Position numbers and translations under genes: made by a program. Of a stretch of 64,000 bases of DNA, positions 1-11,622 are shown in pieces (the first letter of the stretch is position 1; each line of letters starts with the position of its first letter). Under the pieces are notes generated by a model. That model made no database searches. It had not been told where the DNA came from and saw only the letters and a program-made list of their open reading frames with translations. Source of the DNA: Metellina segmentata (Eukaryota; Arthropoda; Arachnida; Araneae; Tetragnathidae); contig OX375874.1 in assembly GCA_947359465.1 (NCBI GenBank), forward strand, positions 93,342,172 through 93,406,171. The letters run 5' to 3'.

Positions 1-153
1 GTCGTATATATATACAACATTCAGCACAAGAATTGACGTTACGGTAGTTAAAGTAGTGAATGTTTTAAGAGTGTATAAATATTATTTTCCCAATGAACTC
101 CTGTTAGTTAAAAAGCTTTTAGATATGGTAAAACTATTAACTGTATTTACAAC

Positions 154-392
154 TTCAGACAAAGACCGTCGTGTACAAATGGGGATGGTGCATGTTAAAT
201 CTGTCGTGGCCTCAAATGGCGTGGTGTGGAAGTATGGAGAGTGGGGTGCCAACTCAGCTGATGCATCGTCATATGAACGCGGCTCAAAATTACGTGGTGT
301 TGTCCTCACATCTTTACCTTGGGGATTGATCCCGGACCGCTGTCAGTAGCTCGTTCTGTTGTTCTAGTATGACGCCAAAATAACCTACCTAC
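154..392 (+). mobile_element. tRNA-SINE, 5'-truncated, with 13-bp target duplication
   Basis: Lacks the tRNA-like head and starts near CAAAGACCGTCGTG. It contains the shared SINE body (AAATCTGTCGTGGCCTCAAA...GGGGTGCCA...GATCCCGGACCG) and the ACCTACCTACC tail. The exact repeat CTGTATTTACAAC at 141-153 and 393-405 is its target duplication. Confidence 0.85.
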
Positions 393-405
393 CTGTATTT
401 ACAAC

Positions 406-2902
406 AATGTGTGTGTGCCACCAGTTAAAAGATTTATTTCTGCCCGTCATTCTGAAATGATACAAACATGTTTTCTACATTAGTTTCAACTATCGTGAAT
501 TGAAAAAGTTACAGTTACTACATGTGCACACTTACATACAAATGGTTTTTTTCGCCATTGTACATTTGTGCAAGTTATATATTCTGCCTTGGAAAACAAA
601 TTTGTTTCATAAGGTTCTTTCATGATACCTAGTACTTGGGGCCACAATTGAGATATTAGAGGTCTTAATCAACTGATGGGGGCTGAATATACAGAAAACG
701 TTTAACCCATTCGAAATCATATATATTACTTAAATCGGATAAATATGATAGTCGTTTAGCATTTGTAATTTTAGAAAGCTACAAAAGTAAACTAACTTTT
801 TAAAAACACTAGAAAGGAACATTAAAATCTTGATTATCCGGACAAAGTGGACTGATGACCACTTGGATATGCAGGCAGGGAAAAAACCGACAAACTAACA
901 CAAAATAGCCTTTACGAAATATAGAAATAATTACTGCATGTAACTACTTCTGTTTCTGAGATTCATGAAGCAAGGATAAAAAGAATCACCTACCCTCGGA
1001 TTTGTCAATGATTTTATTACACCTTAACAATCACCTGAAAAAGTCCTTAAAGGTTTTGTATTTACGGCCCTTTCGCACACTCAAACTGCATCATCTTTCA
1101 TATCAATGCATTTTAAACATTTTACTTTTTCATGTTTCAGTGACGAGATGTGTGCACACTTACTTAGTTTTTATATATATATTTTTCAAACTTTTGAAGA
1201 GTTTGTTTTGTTTTCATAGAGTTTACTTTTTTGTTTCATCATGTTTTCAACAGTGGTCAAGGTTGTTAATTCTGATGCTTTCAGATCTATTTGTATTGAA
1301 TCTCATTTTTTCTTGCACTTGAAGCAGTTTATTCATTTTTTTTATCTTGCGCCATAAAATTCACATTAACAAACCACCTGCTCACCAATCCAGACTTGTC
1401 AAGGACAAGGTACGCGCACTCGTGTTCGAAGCTTTATTTAAAGGCTTAAAAAACCTCGATACCAAATTCTGCCCGGATATCATGGAAGTTATTCAATGTA
1501 ACTCGTATAATAGAGTCTACTGTAAGTTTTAGGTCACCAGAATCCACAATTTTAGCTTTAAGTATTTCGTATAGAGGAAGAGTAGTATTATTGTCGTCCA
1601 CACGGGTCAAAAGTCAAAAAAAAATATTCTTACTGGATAACGAAAAACAAGCAAATGAAAAAAAGAATAAAATCTCAAAGTATTCCAGTTTTTTTTTTTT
1701 CACTTATATCTATGCGGAAGATTTTGCATTGTCATCAGATGTCTATTTTGAAGTACACTGAATTTTCTTCGGTCGTCATTTTTTATCAGACCCTTATTTA
1801 TTTTAGAGGTTTTTCGCGGATAAAGTGATAAGATGATGCATAGTTGCTGAATATAAATTGCCAACTCATCCTTTTCATGCATCAAATGTGTGCATGCATA
1901 TTCCTATACATATGCAGTTTTAATTCCTGTCTGCACTTGTGAATGAAAACAGATCAATGCCTACAGTTAAAAGTTGAGTTGCGAAATAAAATGACAGCTT
2001 TGTTAGTTGAGATTTTCTTACGAATTTTCGGAAACCTTGACTGATGATATGCAGACTATGTGCAAAGAGGATTGTAAAGACAATTTTGTATAATGTTTCA
2101 AAATACATTATACAAATTCTAAATAAATAACCTTTAAAAACAATTGTTTTGCAAATTTTGACGTCCAATCCATCCGAAATATTTTTGATGTTGTAGAACA
2201 ATTCAAATACACGATGGAACTAATTGAACCAGCAAATGGGTTTCTCAAGTCACACTATGAAATACACGTAGATATGTATCAAAATTATCAATGATTGAGT
2301 GTTTGGGATTTTTGACATAAAGGTCACATTTGGCTAAACTAATTCAAACGGCAAGTACGTAGACACATGGACCTTCTAATGAAATAGACAGAGCATGCGA
2401 GTGGAGACACACAAAGAATGTTTTGCTGAGACTGCTGAAATAAATAAATATACCAAGGTTGAAATTGAACATGCACCACCAAAAACTCACAAGGTACTAG
2501 TGAAGGGATCGAACTCACTAAGCCACCAAAACAATAGAAAAATCAATAGGAGCAAAGTTTATTCCGAATAACGACGACAATATGATTGAAATAGGGAACA
2601 GTAAGAATAATACTAGGGTCATCTCCCAGATTATTTTCGAGAGAGAAACACGTAAATTCTCTAGGAAAAGAAATCTAATAGTTGGACTAGTGACCAACTA
2701 GATTCGTTTTTTTGCAGATTTTTTTCTCTATATCTAGAGTTCAAAATTTTCATTTCTGTAAGTTTTCCAATGCGAAACCGATGTAAAACAGCAGGTCTGA
2801 AAAACAAAGATGACTGAAACTACTTTCTTCTCAGCTTTAGAAACATTTGAATGCTTTTCAGCTGGCCCATTTCTGAAACAATTTTGTTTTTCCTTTCTGT
2901 AG
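406..2902. other. Intergenic, no gene seen
   Basis: AT-rich. Only short chance frames (for example 1002-1322 and 1347-1532 +), apart from the retroposon fragment at 1318-1395. Confidence 0.6.
1318..1395 (+). repeat. Dispersed fragment related to 5822-5900
   Basis: GCAGTTTATTCATTTTTTTT, ATCTTGCGCCATAAAATTCA and CATTAACAAACCACCTG match the stretch at 5822-5900. The CTTGCGCCATAAAA part also resembles the tail of the second SINE family. Confidence 0.5.
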
Positions 2903-3048
2903 ATTGTATTACAAAATCGACTGAGATTACTTCCGATACATCAGGACTAGAATACCTTGGCCCGGTTAAACAGGTTCAATTTACAGAATCGCCTGAATTT
3001 CGCTCTTTACCATTTTACGTCGATTCGAAAAAATATTTTGTGGGTTAA
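2903..3048 (+). CDS. Possible isolated coding exon, unidentified
   Basis: A good acceptor (TTTTCCTTTCTGTAG) opens a frame encoding ITKSTEITSDTSGLEYLGPV and QFTESPEFRSLPFYVDSKKY, then FVG and TAA at 3046-3048. A possible donor GG|GTTAAT lies at 3044. Composition and codon use look protein-like, and the flanks do not. No family recognised and no neighbouring exon found within the window. It could be a terminal exon, a pseudogene piece or chance. Confidence 0.35.
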
Positions 3049-3680
3049 TCGCGTACAAAAACAAGCAAACATTAAAATAAATTTGAAAGTCAGTCAAATT
3101 CTAAAATCCTAACTTGTTAAGAAGCATAAAATAGTATGCTAATTTTATGAACCAAATAATTTTCCATTGTAATCTAGATTTCTTAGACAAAAGTTCGGTC
3201 AAAATATATATTCTGAATTTTTCACGCTTCGTATTTAACACGTTCTCCAGTATGACGTATATTTTTCGTGCAAACATAAAACTCCGTTTCAACTCAAAGT
3301 AAACATTACATGTTCCGATTGCGAAATTAAAAGTTGGCTTTTTTCCTCCTGTTGCTTTTGAAACTTTCTAGCAAAATTTCCGGCTTTATTTGAAAAAGAT
3401 TTTCGACCTTGTTCACAAGTAGCCTGTGGAGCCAAGTTCGGGGATATCTGCATTGAATGAGAATTTTGTTTTCTTTTTCCCAAACAGGTTATGCGTCTTG
3501 AAAACGAAAGTTCTCGTTCCACGGTCGGAGCGGCGATCACGTCCACTAGAGTGGCGCAATCCTAATAAATCGACCTTGAAAGCTGAAGTGAGGGACCATC
3601 TAAATATGGAATAGCTGTAATTTCAAGATCTCGGTCCATTGATTTATTCTATCATTTTCATAATGTTTACTATCCACCCT

Positions 3681-3818
3681 GGTATTTTTAATTAACGTCG
3701 TACTGGAGCAACACAAAGGGATACTGACGACGATCCGGAATCAATCCCAAAGGGAACGATCCGTGAACAACACCACGTAATTTTGAACCACGGTCAGATA
3801 ACTATCTAACCAACCGGA
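3681..3818 (-). mobile_element. SINE 3' fragment
   Basis: Complement of the SINE tail and body (TTAATTAACGTCGTACTGGA, then TTTGAACCACGGTCAGAT). It breaks off at a short AACCAACCGG piece that resembles the head, suggesting an internal deletion. Confidence 0.75.
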
Positions 3819-4295
3819 AATGTAGTTTTTTTTAAAAATTGTACAAAAATTCTTTGACACAAAATTTTTAACGTTGTCAGGAAAAATTACCAGAAACTAA
3901 ATCAATTTTTGTCAAACTTTTTTTAAAAAAATGTATGTTTTTATGTGTTTTGATTTTTTTAAAACTGCATAATTCTTTCTCGAAGTTGATGTATATTTTT
4001 AATGATTTCAATTAAAAAAAACTAAGCAATATGCTTCAGTGGTATTTGTGAATGCCTTTTCTTGCTTTTTGGATCATACTTTATTTTTTGTTCTCTGTAA
4101 TCGGATATTTTTCTGTAGAGGAACAATTAAAGAAATAAGCACACATAGCAACTCGCCATATGAAGTTTGTTACTATTGTATGCTTTTTGGAAATGAATGA
4201 TTGTTTCTTAATCTACAATTGCGATTGTAGACAAAACTTATTGAAGTAAAAATACCTTCGAGTAAGTATTTCTCTCTTCGGTCAATAAAACTTAA

Positions 4296-4400
4296 CTTTC
4301 CTTGTGTGTGTGTCTGTTACTTGATATTACATGCCTTGTGTCGGGCGCTGGCAGGTTGCAGTATGACCAAATATGACTCTTGCGCCATAAAAACCAACCA
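4296..4400 (+). mobile_element. Second SINE family, 3' fragment
   Basis: CTTGTGTGTGTGTCTGTTAC, TTGATATTACATGCCTTGTG and ATGACCAAATATGACTCTTG follow the order of the 3' part of 30563-30750, ending TTGCGCCATAAAAACC. No head. Confidence 0.5.
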
Positions 4401-5572
4401 TCAAGCAAAAATTGGAAAACTTTTTTTCTATTTCCATTGGGGGTTCTTGCTGTAAAAGAACTGTTCTTTTCGAATTTTCAAGGCCACATTTCTTTACTTT
4501 TTTAATTTTAACTTTTATTACTTCGAATATATTTCCAGATACACAGGGTATCTAGAATATCCATTCCTTTAAAAAGTCGTAGTCGAGACATTTTCAGCTC
4601 CAGCGTTTCGAATTTCAGCTCTAAAATTTCAATTTTCATTCAATTGAGCTGTTTGTTCCAGAACAGCGAATGAGCCATTTGAATGCTCATTGAATTTGGG
4701 CTGAACTTAAGATTCAATAGATTTCCCTTTCAAAGCACAGATTTGTTACTTGTTATATTTGTCCTGCTAGACAATAGTGTGTGACTAGTGGAGAAACCTC
4801 AAAAACCTTTTAACAAATTAGTCGCTAGCAACTCTTTCTGTCATATTATAGTTTCACAAACACTAAATTTTTCCTGTTTAATTCACCTGCTTTTACTAGG
4901 TTTGCATAAGTAATAATATTCCATTTCTATGTTGCACACCACTTCAAATCGTTCAAGATCTTGCAAAAGTGACACAATCACGAAGGCACCGATAAATTAA
5001 TTTTTAAACTTTTGTCTATATGCATTAACCACGCTCTTTTTCCGCTTTCATGTTCAGAAATCCTTAATATGTAGGCTGACTGTAGGTACAGTTAAAAGGG
5101 ACAGTACAATTTTTTAAATTTTCATATTTATCGGCAGTCACGTTATTTTTCATCTTTATGTGAATTTTGTCCCGTTTTTAATAAAAATGATAATTGTTTT
5201 ACATTGGTCAATCATAAAACATTCGTATCCGTATATCAATGTCACCCCTATGGATATCAGTGATTTATATAATCGGGGAGTAGCATCAAAAAGTTAGACA
5301 ATACATTCCTGCATCCTGATAGACTGGTAGATTTTTTCTGAAACGAGTGAAAAACTTCAAGGCCTTCAAGACTTTTGTTCACTCTCTTCCAGAAGTACAT
5401 CATCTGTTGAGAGAATATTTTTTGTTATGAACAGTATGTGATCAAAAGAGAAAGCTAGATTACGTGTCGAGACAATGAGGGCTATTTGAGGTGTACGACA
5501 AAACTGTGTCATGAAGGGTGGAAAGTTTCATAAGATGGAAGACCGAAATTTGCCGCGTAATAGTACGCAATT

Positions 5573-5658
5573 GGTGGAGAAATACTGTCTACCTAAATCA
5601 TGGTGAAATACTGTCTACCTAGATAATGGGGAAGTACTATCTACTACGCCTACCTAAA
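5573..5658 (+). repeat. Short tandem repeat, ~26-bp unit, ~3 copies
   Basis: The unit GAAATACTGTCTACCTAAAT recurs with small changes (AATACTGTCTACCT, AATACTGTCTACCT, AGTACTATCTACT). Diverged minisatellite. Confidence 0.65.
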
Positions 5659-5821
5659 TTTTTGTATGGATTCTATCACTGAAAAAAAAGGCAAACCCAA
5701 TATGTTTATGTAATTTCTTACTTATGTAGTCTTCATTTGAATATTTTATGCTTTCAATAGTAGTCTATTAGTTGTTAATCTGATACTTTAAAATTTATTT
5801 ATATTAAATTTTATTTTGTCA

Positions 5822-5902
5822 TGCACTTGGCGCAGTTTTATTCATTCTTTGATCTTGCGCCACAAAACTCAAATTAACTAATCATCTGACAGCCAAACCA
5901 GG
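5822..5902 (+). repeat. Dispersed fragment related to 1318-1395
   Basis: TGCACTTGGCGCAGTTTTAT, TCATTCTTTGATCTTGCGCC and ACAAAACTCAAATTAACTAA parallel the earlier fragment. Probably the 3' end of an old retroposon. Confidence 0.5.
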
Positions 5903-7599
5903 CCATTTCTTTACATGAAAGCAGAATATTTCATAATCTCCGTCCAATTTGTGCCATCTTAACATCCCACTTTTGCCTAATTATTTGCTGACGACTGCAT
6001 AAACGACTTGCTGTTTTGGCAAAGAACCGTCCAAGAGCCATCCATTCTCAAGAAAATATTGTCAGCCTACTCATGCTTAAAACTGCATTCAAACGACAGA
6101 AATTTAAATGTTGGTTTAATAGAGGAAAATTTACCTCAAACTTTGAAACTTTTTGTCTCTACCAAACATTTTGCTGTGCTTCTAAATGATTTAAGTTTTT
6201 AGAATTATTTTAGTGCCTTAATCCCTTTGGTACAGATTTATTTGAAAAAAAGTAGTTAGGATTATCGTTTGCACACTAGTTATACTGTTATATTTTCGTT
6301 TTATTTCGTTAGATAAGAACATCAACAGTATGAGAGAGATAGCACAGCTTCTGATCTCCGAGTTTATTCCAAAAAGAATGTTTGATAACGCATCCGTGTA
6401 AATATTTCTATGTATGGAGTCAGATTAAATAAAGTGTAGTTTTGCAGTGAACACGATTGAATAATTTTTGATTCAAATAGTCTCGTAACACATAATCACT
6501 CTTGCCTTGAACAAGAATGTACATGTTGAATTTTGTCCTAGTTTGAATTACGAATTAGACTCGTCATCCGTAACTTAGGCTAAAAAAAAGTGCATGACGA
6601 GTCTCAGTCGTCAAATGTACCCAAGGGGTTAAAGCCGGCGAAAATAAAAGCTTTTTAAGTTATGAACATTATTTTTAGATCACGATCACGAAAAGGTTTA
6701 CGAGAAATATGAATATGAATCCTATTCTGCAATTCAGGAATTAAAAACAAAGCCATATTTGAGAAGTTCAAGGACAAAGCAACCTTGAACCAGACCTACG
6801 ACCAGCCGGAGAGGCCGAAGACCCCGGCAACGTCTCCAACCAGTTGTCTTGATGACTTGCGTTTTTGGCAAAGAACCACCCAAGATAGTCGTACTTTCCT
6901 TCTTTTTAAAAAGCAATAGAAGGAATCGTTGAGGCGGAACTTTCTTCAAGTTATCGAAATTTCGTACCAAACTGGCTCGAAGATACATTTTTGAAACTAC
7001 CATTTCAATTTTGCAAATGTAAGATACAATGGAAATACGAAGTTTCATTCACATCTGCATCGAAAGACGGGAAGTCTGAGAGAAACGTTTTTTATGTCTT
7101 ATTTAAATGTTATTGCGTTGTTAGAATGTAGTTGAGGTCTTACAAGGAAAGGATTGCACGAGTAAAGAGAAATTATTAATACATTCACATTTCAAGGCCA
7201 TGCCGGTTTCATGGGCTGCGTTTTCCATCACAAGGAAAACTAAAGATACCGCGAAAAGAACAATAACAGTGGCTGAGCGAAACGTGTTTTCTAATCATTG
7301 TAGTAGTTCTAGCAAAGTAATGTAATGAAAGGTTTTTGTTCTTCAAGAGAAAAATATAAAATACCCAATTCAAAGGGATTTCCAATGCAAACAAACCAGT
7401 CGGTTTGCAATCCAAATGCTCTCGAATGAAAAATAGGGGAAACCTTAAAATGAAGTTCAAAAGTAGTTTTGGTGTTCAACTGGCGTTGACCAATCACCTA
7501 TCGTTTTTTATTGACAAGTGGTTGCTAACGTGTTCGAAAAACAAGTCAACACGTCACACATATCGCCACAGAAACATTACCACCCCTTACATTTTGGTA

Positions 7600-7930
7600 A
7601 GGTAATGGTAATTTTCGTTTAACGTCGTACTAGAGCAACACAACGGGCTATTGACGACGGTCCGGAATCAGTCCCTTAAGGGAAAGATCCGAGGAAAGCA
7701 CCTCGTAATTTTGAACCACGGTCAGATGACGAAGCAACACCTGAGCTGGCACCCCACTCTCCAAACTTCCACACCAACCCAACGTGAGGACTTTCGGCCA
7801 CGACAGATTTAAGGTTCACCAGCCGCCTCTACACCATACGCTTACAAACATCCGTGCACTGACCCGGATTCGAACAAGGAATCTTCCGATCTAGAGGCTA
7901 ACACCTTAACCACAAGACCGGTTGGTTGGC
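7600..7930 (-). mobile_element. Full-length tRNA-derived SINE
   Basis: Reverse copy from the GGTAATGG tail to the tRNA-like head. Read on the minus strand, the head carries the A box TGGTTAAGG and B box GATTCCTTGTTCGAATCC, then the ~250-base shared body. About 330 bp. Confidence 0.85.
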
Positions 7931-9919
7931 TTTCGGTTGACAGACAATACCTATTATAAACGGTAAAAAAAATTCAAGATTTTATAGAAATAGAAATCGG
8001 ATTCTTAACCTTCTATTTACATTTTATCACCAAGCCGAATACAACCCCCTCTCCCCACTGAAATGTTAACTTCTAAGATCATCTGAATGATTAACTTTGT
8101 TTTTCAGGAAATTTTGCATGCTGTGTACCATTCAATGAGCTTTAGATAAGAAGCAATTTTGAAATCCGGAAATATCCAAATCAAGAAATGGATTTACATG
8201 GAAGTGAAGTACATATGCAATATTTATTTTTCTCTACAATACAGGATCTGAAATCCGGAAGTTTCAAGAAATGTCAAGAGAAATAAACAATATCACATAT
8301 TAAATGTATTAAAGCAATTTTAGTTAATTTATTCTTTCGATGGATGTGCATATATTTAGTTTCTGATTAACTTACAATGACCAATTTGAAAACCGGAAAA
8401 TCAGAAGCATTTCGGATTCTGGATAAGGCCCTATGCACACATCCGGTTTTTCAACGTGCGGCGCCGGTGCGGCACCGATGCCCAACTATGCACACATAAC
8501 CGTAAAATGACGCAAGAACTCATTTCGCGCCATTTGCGAGAAATATTCTATCGAAGAAAACGTGTTTTTTCGCTTACTTGGAGTAAAAATAGTATATTTT
8601 GAAACGAAACAGACGTTACTGGATACAACCATTTATTTATTATTACTTATATTCCATTTATTTATGAAAACAAGGTACTTCAGAACGGAGACGCGTGTGC
8701 GGCGAGCTGCGGCGCCGTGGGGAACTGCGGTACAAATTGCATGCAAGTTAGACGTGCGTCGTCGCAGCGGCGCCGGAGGCATGTGTGCACTTCTCCGTTG
8801 GATCTAATGTATCTCAAACCGCACTTGCGTTGCCGCAGCGGCGCCGCACGTTGAAAAACCGGATGCGTGTACCGGGCCTAATAGTACATTGTATATTTTT
8901 ACCTTGGTTCTAAAGAACATGCAATAAAAAGGGAAATCTGGAAAATGTCTATCTGGGAGATTAGCGAAATTCAAAAATTAAGGTTAACAAATTGTTTAAT
9001 TTTTCATTTAAAAGTGAATGATGTGCAATTTCTTATGTGTATTCAACTTTTGTGCTCTAACATCAGTTAAGTTCGCACGTTTGCGAAACCAATGATATTT
9101 CCATCGGAGGTTAAGGCTCCCTAGAGCCCGAGAACTCAGAAATGCATTTGAATGCGTTTTGTGACGATCCACATCCAACGAATCAACAAACACCATTGGC
9201 CAATGGTGTTAAAAGCGTTCAAGGCGAAACCTAATGCATCTACACAGAAGTGTGGGAGAGGCGCACAAAAAAGAAACCTCACCTTTGAGGTACAGGAGAG
9301 GAGAGAGCAGACCTTGACCTAAGTTGATAAAAAAAACAGGTCCTCCACGACAAAAACACAATTTTTCATGCCAGCAGGACTCAGAGAATTTCATCACAAG
9401 GTCTTCGCGGGTTATCAATTTGGAAAACAGCAATGACACCTATGAATACGGGATAGGTTTTGGGGGCTTGTTGCTAGAACTAGAGAACAGCTCTGAGATT
9501 CTCCTCTCTGTCATCTGTTGAAGAAAAACCGAGTTCATTTGGACTGCAGCCAGGAGGGGTGTAGTTGATTATGTCAAAGCCGGTCATCGACACTTCTCTA
9601 TTAATAATGAAGGCAAATTTTTAGCCCAATTAACACTGCCTAGAAAATAATCCTGGCTTGTTTAAATAAGTGGCAATGCAGATCATGGGACACATTTGGA
9701 CTTTATACTCGTATCCAGTGGACTTATTTTTCGGCAATTATTTTACTGAAAGTGAAACATGCCAATGGGACTCTTTCTGAGATGTCTAAGTGAGGGAAAA
9801 CTTAAATTTAGTGTGTTGATTGCAATAACTAACTTGCAGGACTAGAGAAATATGTTTCGACTTTAGTTCCGTGATGTAATTTAACATTTAACAGAGTATC
9901 CAAATCGATTGGGTCCGAG
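7931..9919. other. Intergenic around the GC-rich MITE
   Basis: Apart from the MITE at 8427-8878, unique-looking AT-rich sequence. Short frames at 9008-9521 on both strands overlap and show no conserved motif. Confidence 0.55.
8427..8878 (+). mobile_element. GC-rich-ended MITE, copy 1 (452 bp)
   Basis: Inverted ends GGCCCTATGCACACATCCGG and, read backwards, GGCCCGGTACACGCATCCGG. Subterminal GCGGCGCCG blocks flank an AT-rich centre. It is flanked by TAA on both sides (8424-8426, 8879-8881), like a PIF/Harbinger TWA target. No transposase was seen. The second copy, at 18994, is in opposite orientation. Confidence 0.8.
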
Positions 9920-10210
9920 GCTAATAGGAGCTGTGGTAGCGGTGAAGTAAAGTATTTGAAGTCGTAGGGTTGCGAGTGCGAATTCAACTAAATACCTTCG
10001 TAAAAGGAAGGGCTGGTGCACGCTAAATCTGTCGTGGCTGCAAATGCCATCACGTTTGTTGTGGTGCGGAATTTTCGAGAGTGGTGTTCCAGTTCAGGTG
10101 TTGATCCCGTCAGCTGACCATGTTCAAAATTTCGAGGCGTTGTCTTCGATTCTTTCCCTTCGGGATTGATCCCGGACAGTCGCCAACATCCCATTCTGTA
10201 GCTTCGGTCT
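9920..10210 (+). mobile_element. SINE with alternative (type 2) head
   Basis: The head (GAGCTGTGGTAGCGGTGAAG...GGTTGCGAGTGCGAATTCAA) differs from the common head. From GGCTGGTGCACGCTAAATCT onward it is the same body, ending GATCCCGGACAGTCGCCAAC and a short tail. Diverged. Confidence 0.7.
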
Positions 10211-10538
10211 GGTAATGGTAATTTTTGATTAACGTCGTACTTTAGCTACAAAACGGGCCATCGACGGTCCGGGATCAATCCCCTAAGGAAAAGATCCGAG
10301 GACAACACAACGTAAATTTTAACCACGGTCAGATGACGAGGCAACACCTGAGCTGGCACTCTACTTTCCAAACTTCCATACCTACCCAACGTGAGGACAT
10401 TCGGCCACAACATATTTAAGGTGCACTAGCCGCCTCTACACCATACGCTTACTAACATCCATGCACTGACCCGGATTCGAACCAGGAACCTTCTGATATG
10501 GAGGCTAACACCTTAACCACCAGACCAATTGGTCGGCG
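10211..10538 (-). mobile_element. Full-length tRNA-derived SINE
   Basis: Reverse SINE directly abutting the type 2 copy to its left. Left half of a tandem duplication with 10709-11034: the ~145 bases on its right recur to the right of the next SINE. Confidence 0.85.
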
Positions 10539-10544
10539 CATCTA

Positions 10545-11185
10545 TAGACTGAAAGATTGCCTTAAAGGATTTTATTGGTTAGAAATTCAAAAACTCTTTG
10601 AAGTGATGCAGGGAAAACTGAAGGTTGCAAAATTGAATAATGGGTGGATAATTTATCAGATGATTTAAAATAACCTCAAAATAAATAATAGTTAGAAAAA
10701 CTGGGAGTTGTTAATTTTTAATTAACGTCGTTCTTGAGCAACACAACGGGCTATTGACAACGGTCCGGGATCACTCCCTTAAGGCAAAGACCCGAGGACA
10801 ACACCTCGTAATTTTGAACCACGGTCAGATAACGAAGCAACACCTGAGCTGGCACCCCACTCTCCAAACTTTCACACCAACTCAACGTGAGGACATTCGG
10901 CCACGACAGATTTAAGGTGCACCAGCCGCCTCTACACCATACGCTTACAGCCATCCATGCCCGGACTCGGTTTCGAACCAAGAACCTTCCGACCCAGAGG
11001 CTAACACCTTAACCACTATTCCGGTTGGTCGGCGATTACATTAAAGGATTTTATTGGTTAGAAAATCAAAAACTGTTTGAAGTGATGCAGGGAAAACTGA
11101 AGGCTGCAAAGTTGAATAATACGTGCATAATTTATCAGAGGATTTAAAATAACCTCGAAATAAATAATAGTTAGAAAAACAAACG
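10545..11185. repeat. Direct repeats bounding a SINE (tandem duplication)
   Basis: Bases ~10558-10703 and ~11041-11185 are nearly the same (AAAGGATTTTATTGGTTAGA, GTGATGCAGGGAAAACTGAA, AATAAATAATAGTTAGAAAA). They lie ~485-495 bases apart, as do the two neighbouring SINEs, so the unit SINE plus flank was duplicated as a block. Confidence 0.85.
10709..11034 (-). mobile_element. Full-length tRNA-derived SINE (duplicate)
   Basis: Reverse SINE, second member of the tandem unit. It differs from 10211-10538 at scattered positions throughout, so the duplication is not very recent. Confidence 0.85.
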
Positions 11186-11620
11186 TCGGGTAAACAATTT
11201 ATCTTACACAAATTTTCATTATAATATAGTTCTTTATACCAGGCTGATTCAACTTTTATGGAGGCATCCTCATTTACATCCAACAATTTCGCCCTTTCAT
11301 CTTTTCTTTACACTGGTCAATCCCGATAATTTCGGGACATTCAGAAGTGGGTCCCCATCATAAAAAGTGTCGGTACAGATAAAAAGTGCAGTAAAATACT
11401 AACTGCACATACCAGCTTGAGGTCACACGCAGGAAAAATGGTCGCGTGACATCTCTTTTATGTCTCCCTAAAGCGTAAAAATGTTGACAGCCTCGCTTTC
11501 CTCACTGATTTATACCCATTGTGTGACTCGGGAACGTTCTTGGAGATGCAGTAATGCGTTACATTTTCAGCACATAATGTGTGCTACCATCGGAGTTACT
11601 CAGTCCTCTCTTGACGAATA
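11186..11620. other. Intergenic, nothing recognised
   Basis: Spacer between the SINE duplication and mariner copy 1. No repeat or coding signal seen. Confidence 0.55.
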
Positions 11621-11622
11621 TA

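Larger units (their letters stand above)
3819..7599. other. Intergenic, repeat fragments only
   Basis: Contains the SINE fragment at 4296, the 26-bp tandem repeat at 5573 and the fragment at 5822. A ~35-base motif (GACTTGC...TTTTGGCAAAGAACC) occurs near 6006 and again near 6855. No coding region is supported. Confidence 0.55.

Noticed and set aside
6734..7048. 104-residue minus-strand frame
   Set aside because: No recognisable domain; partly overlaps a short motif repeated near 6006.
8562..8807. 81-residue frame rich in arginine
   Set aside because: Lies inside the GC-rich MITE and is not preserved in its second copy.
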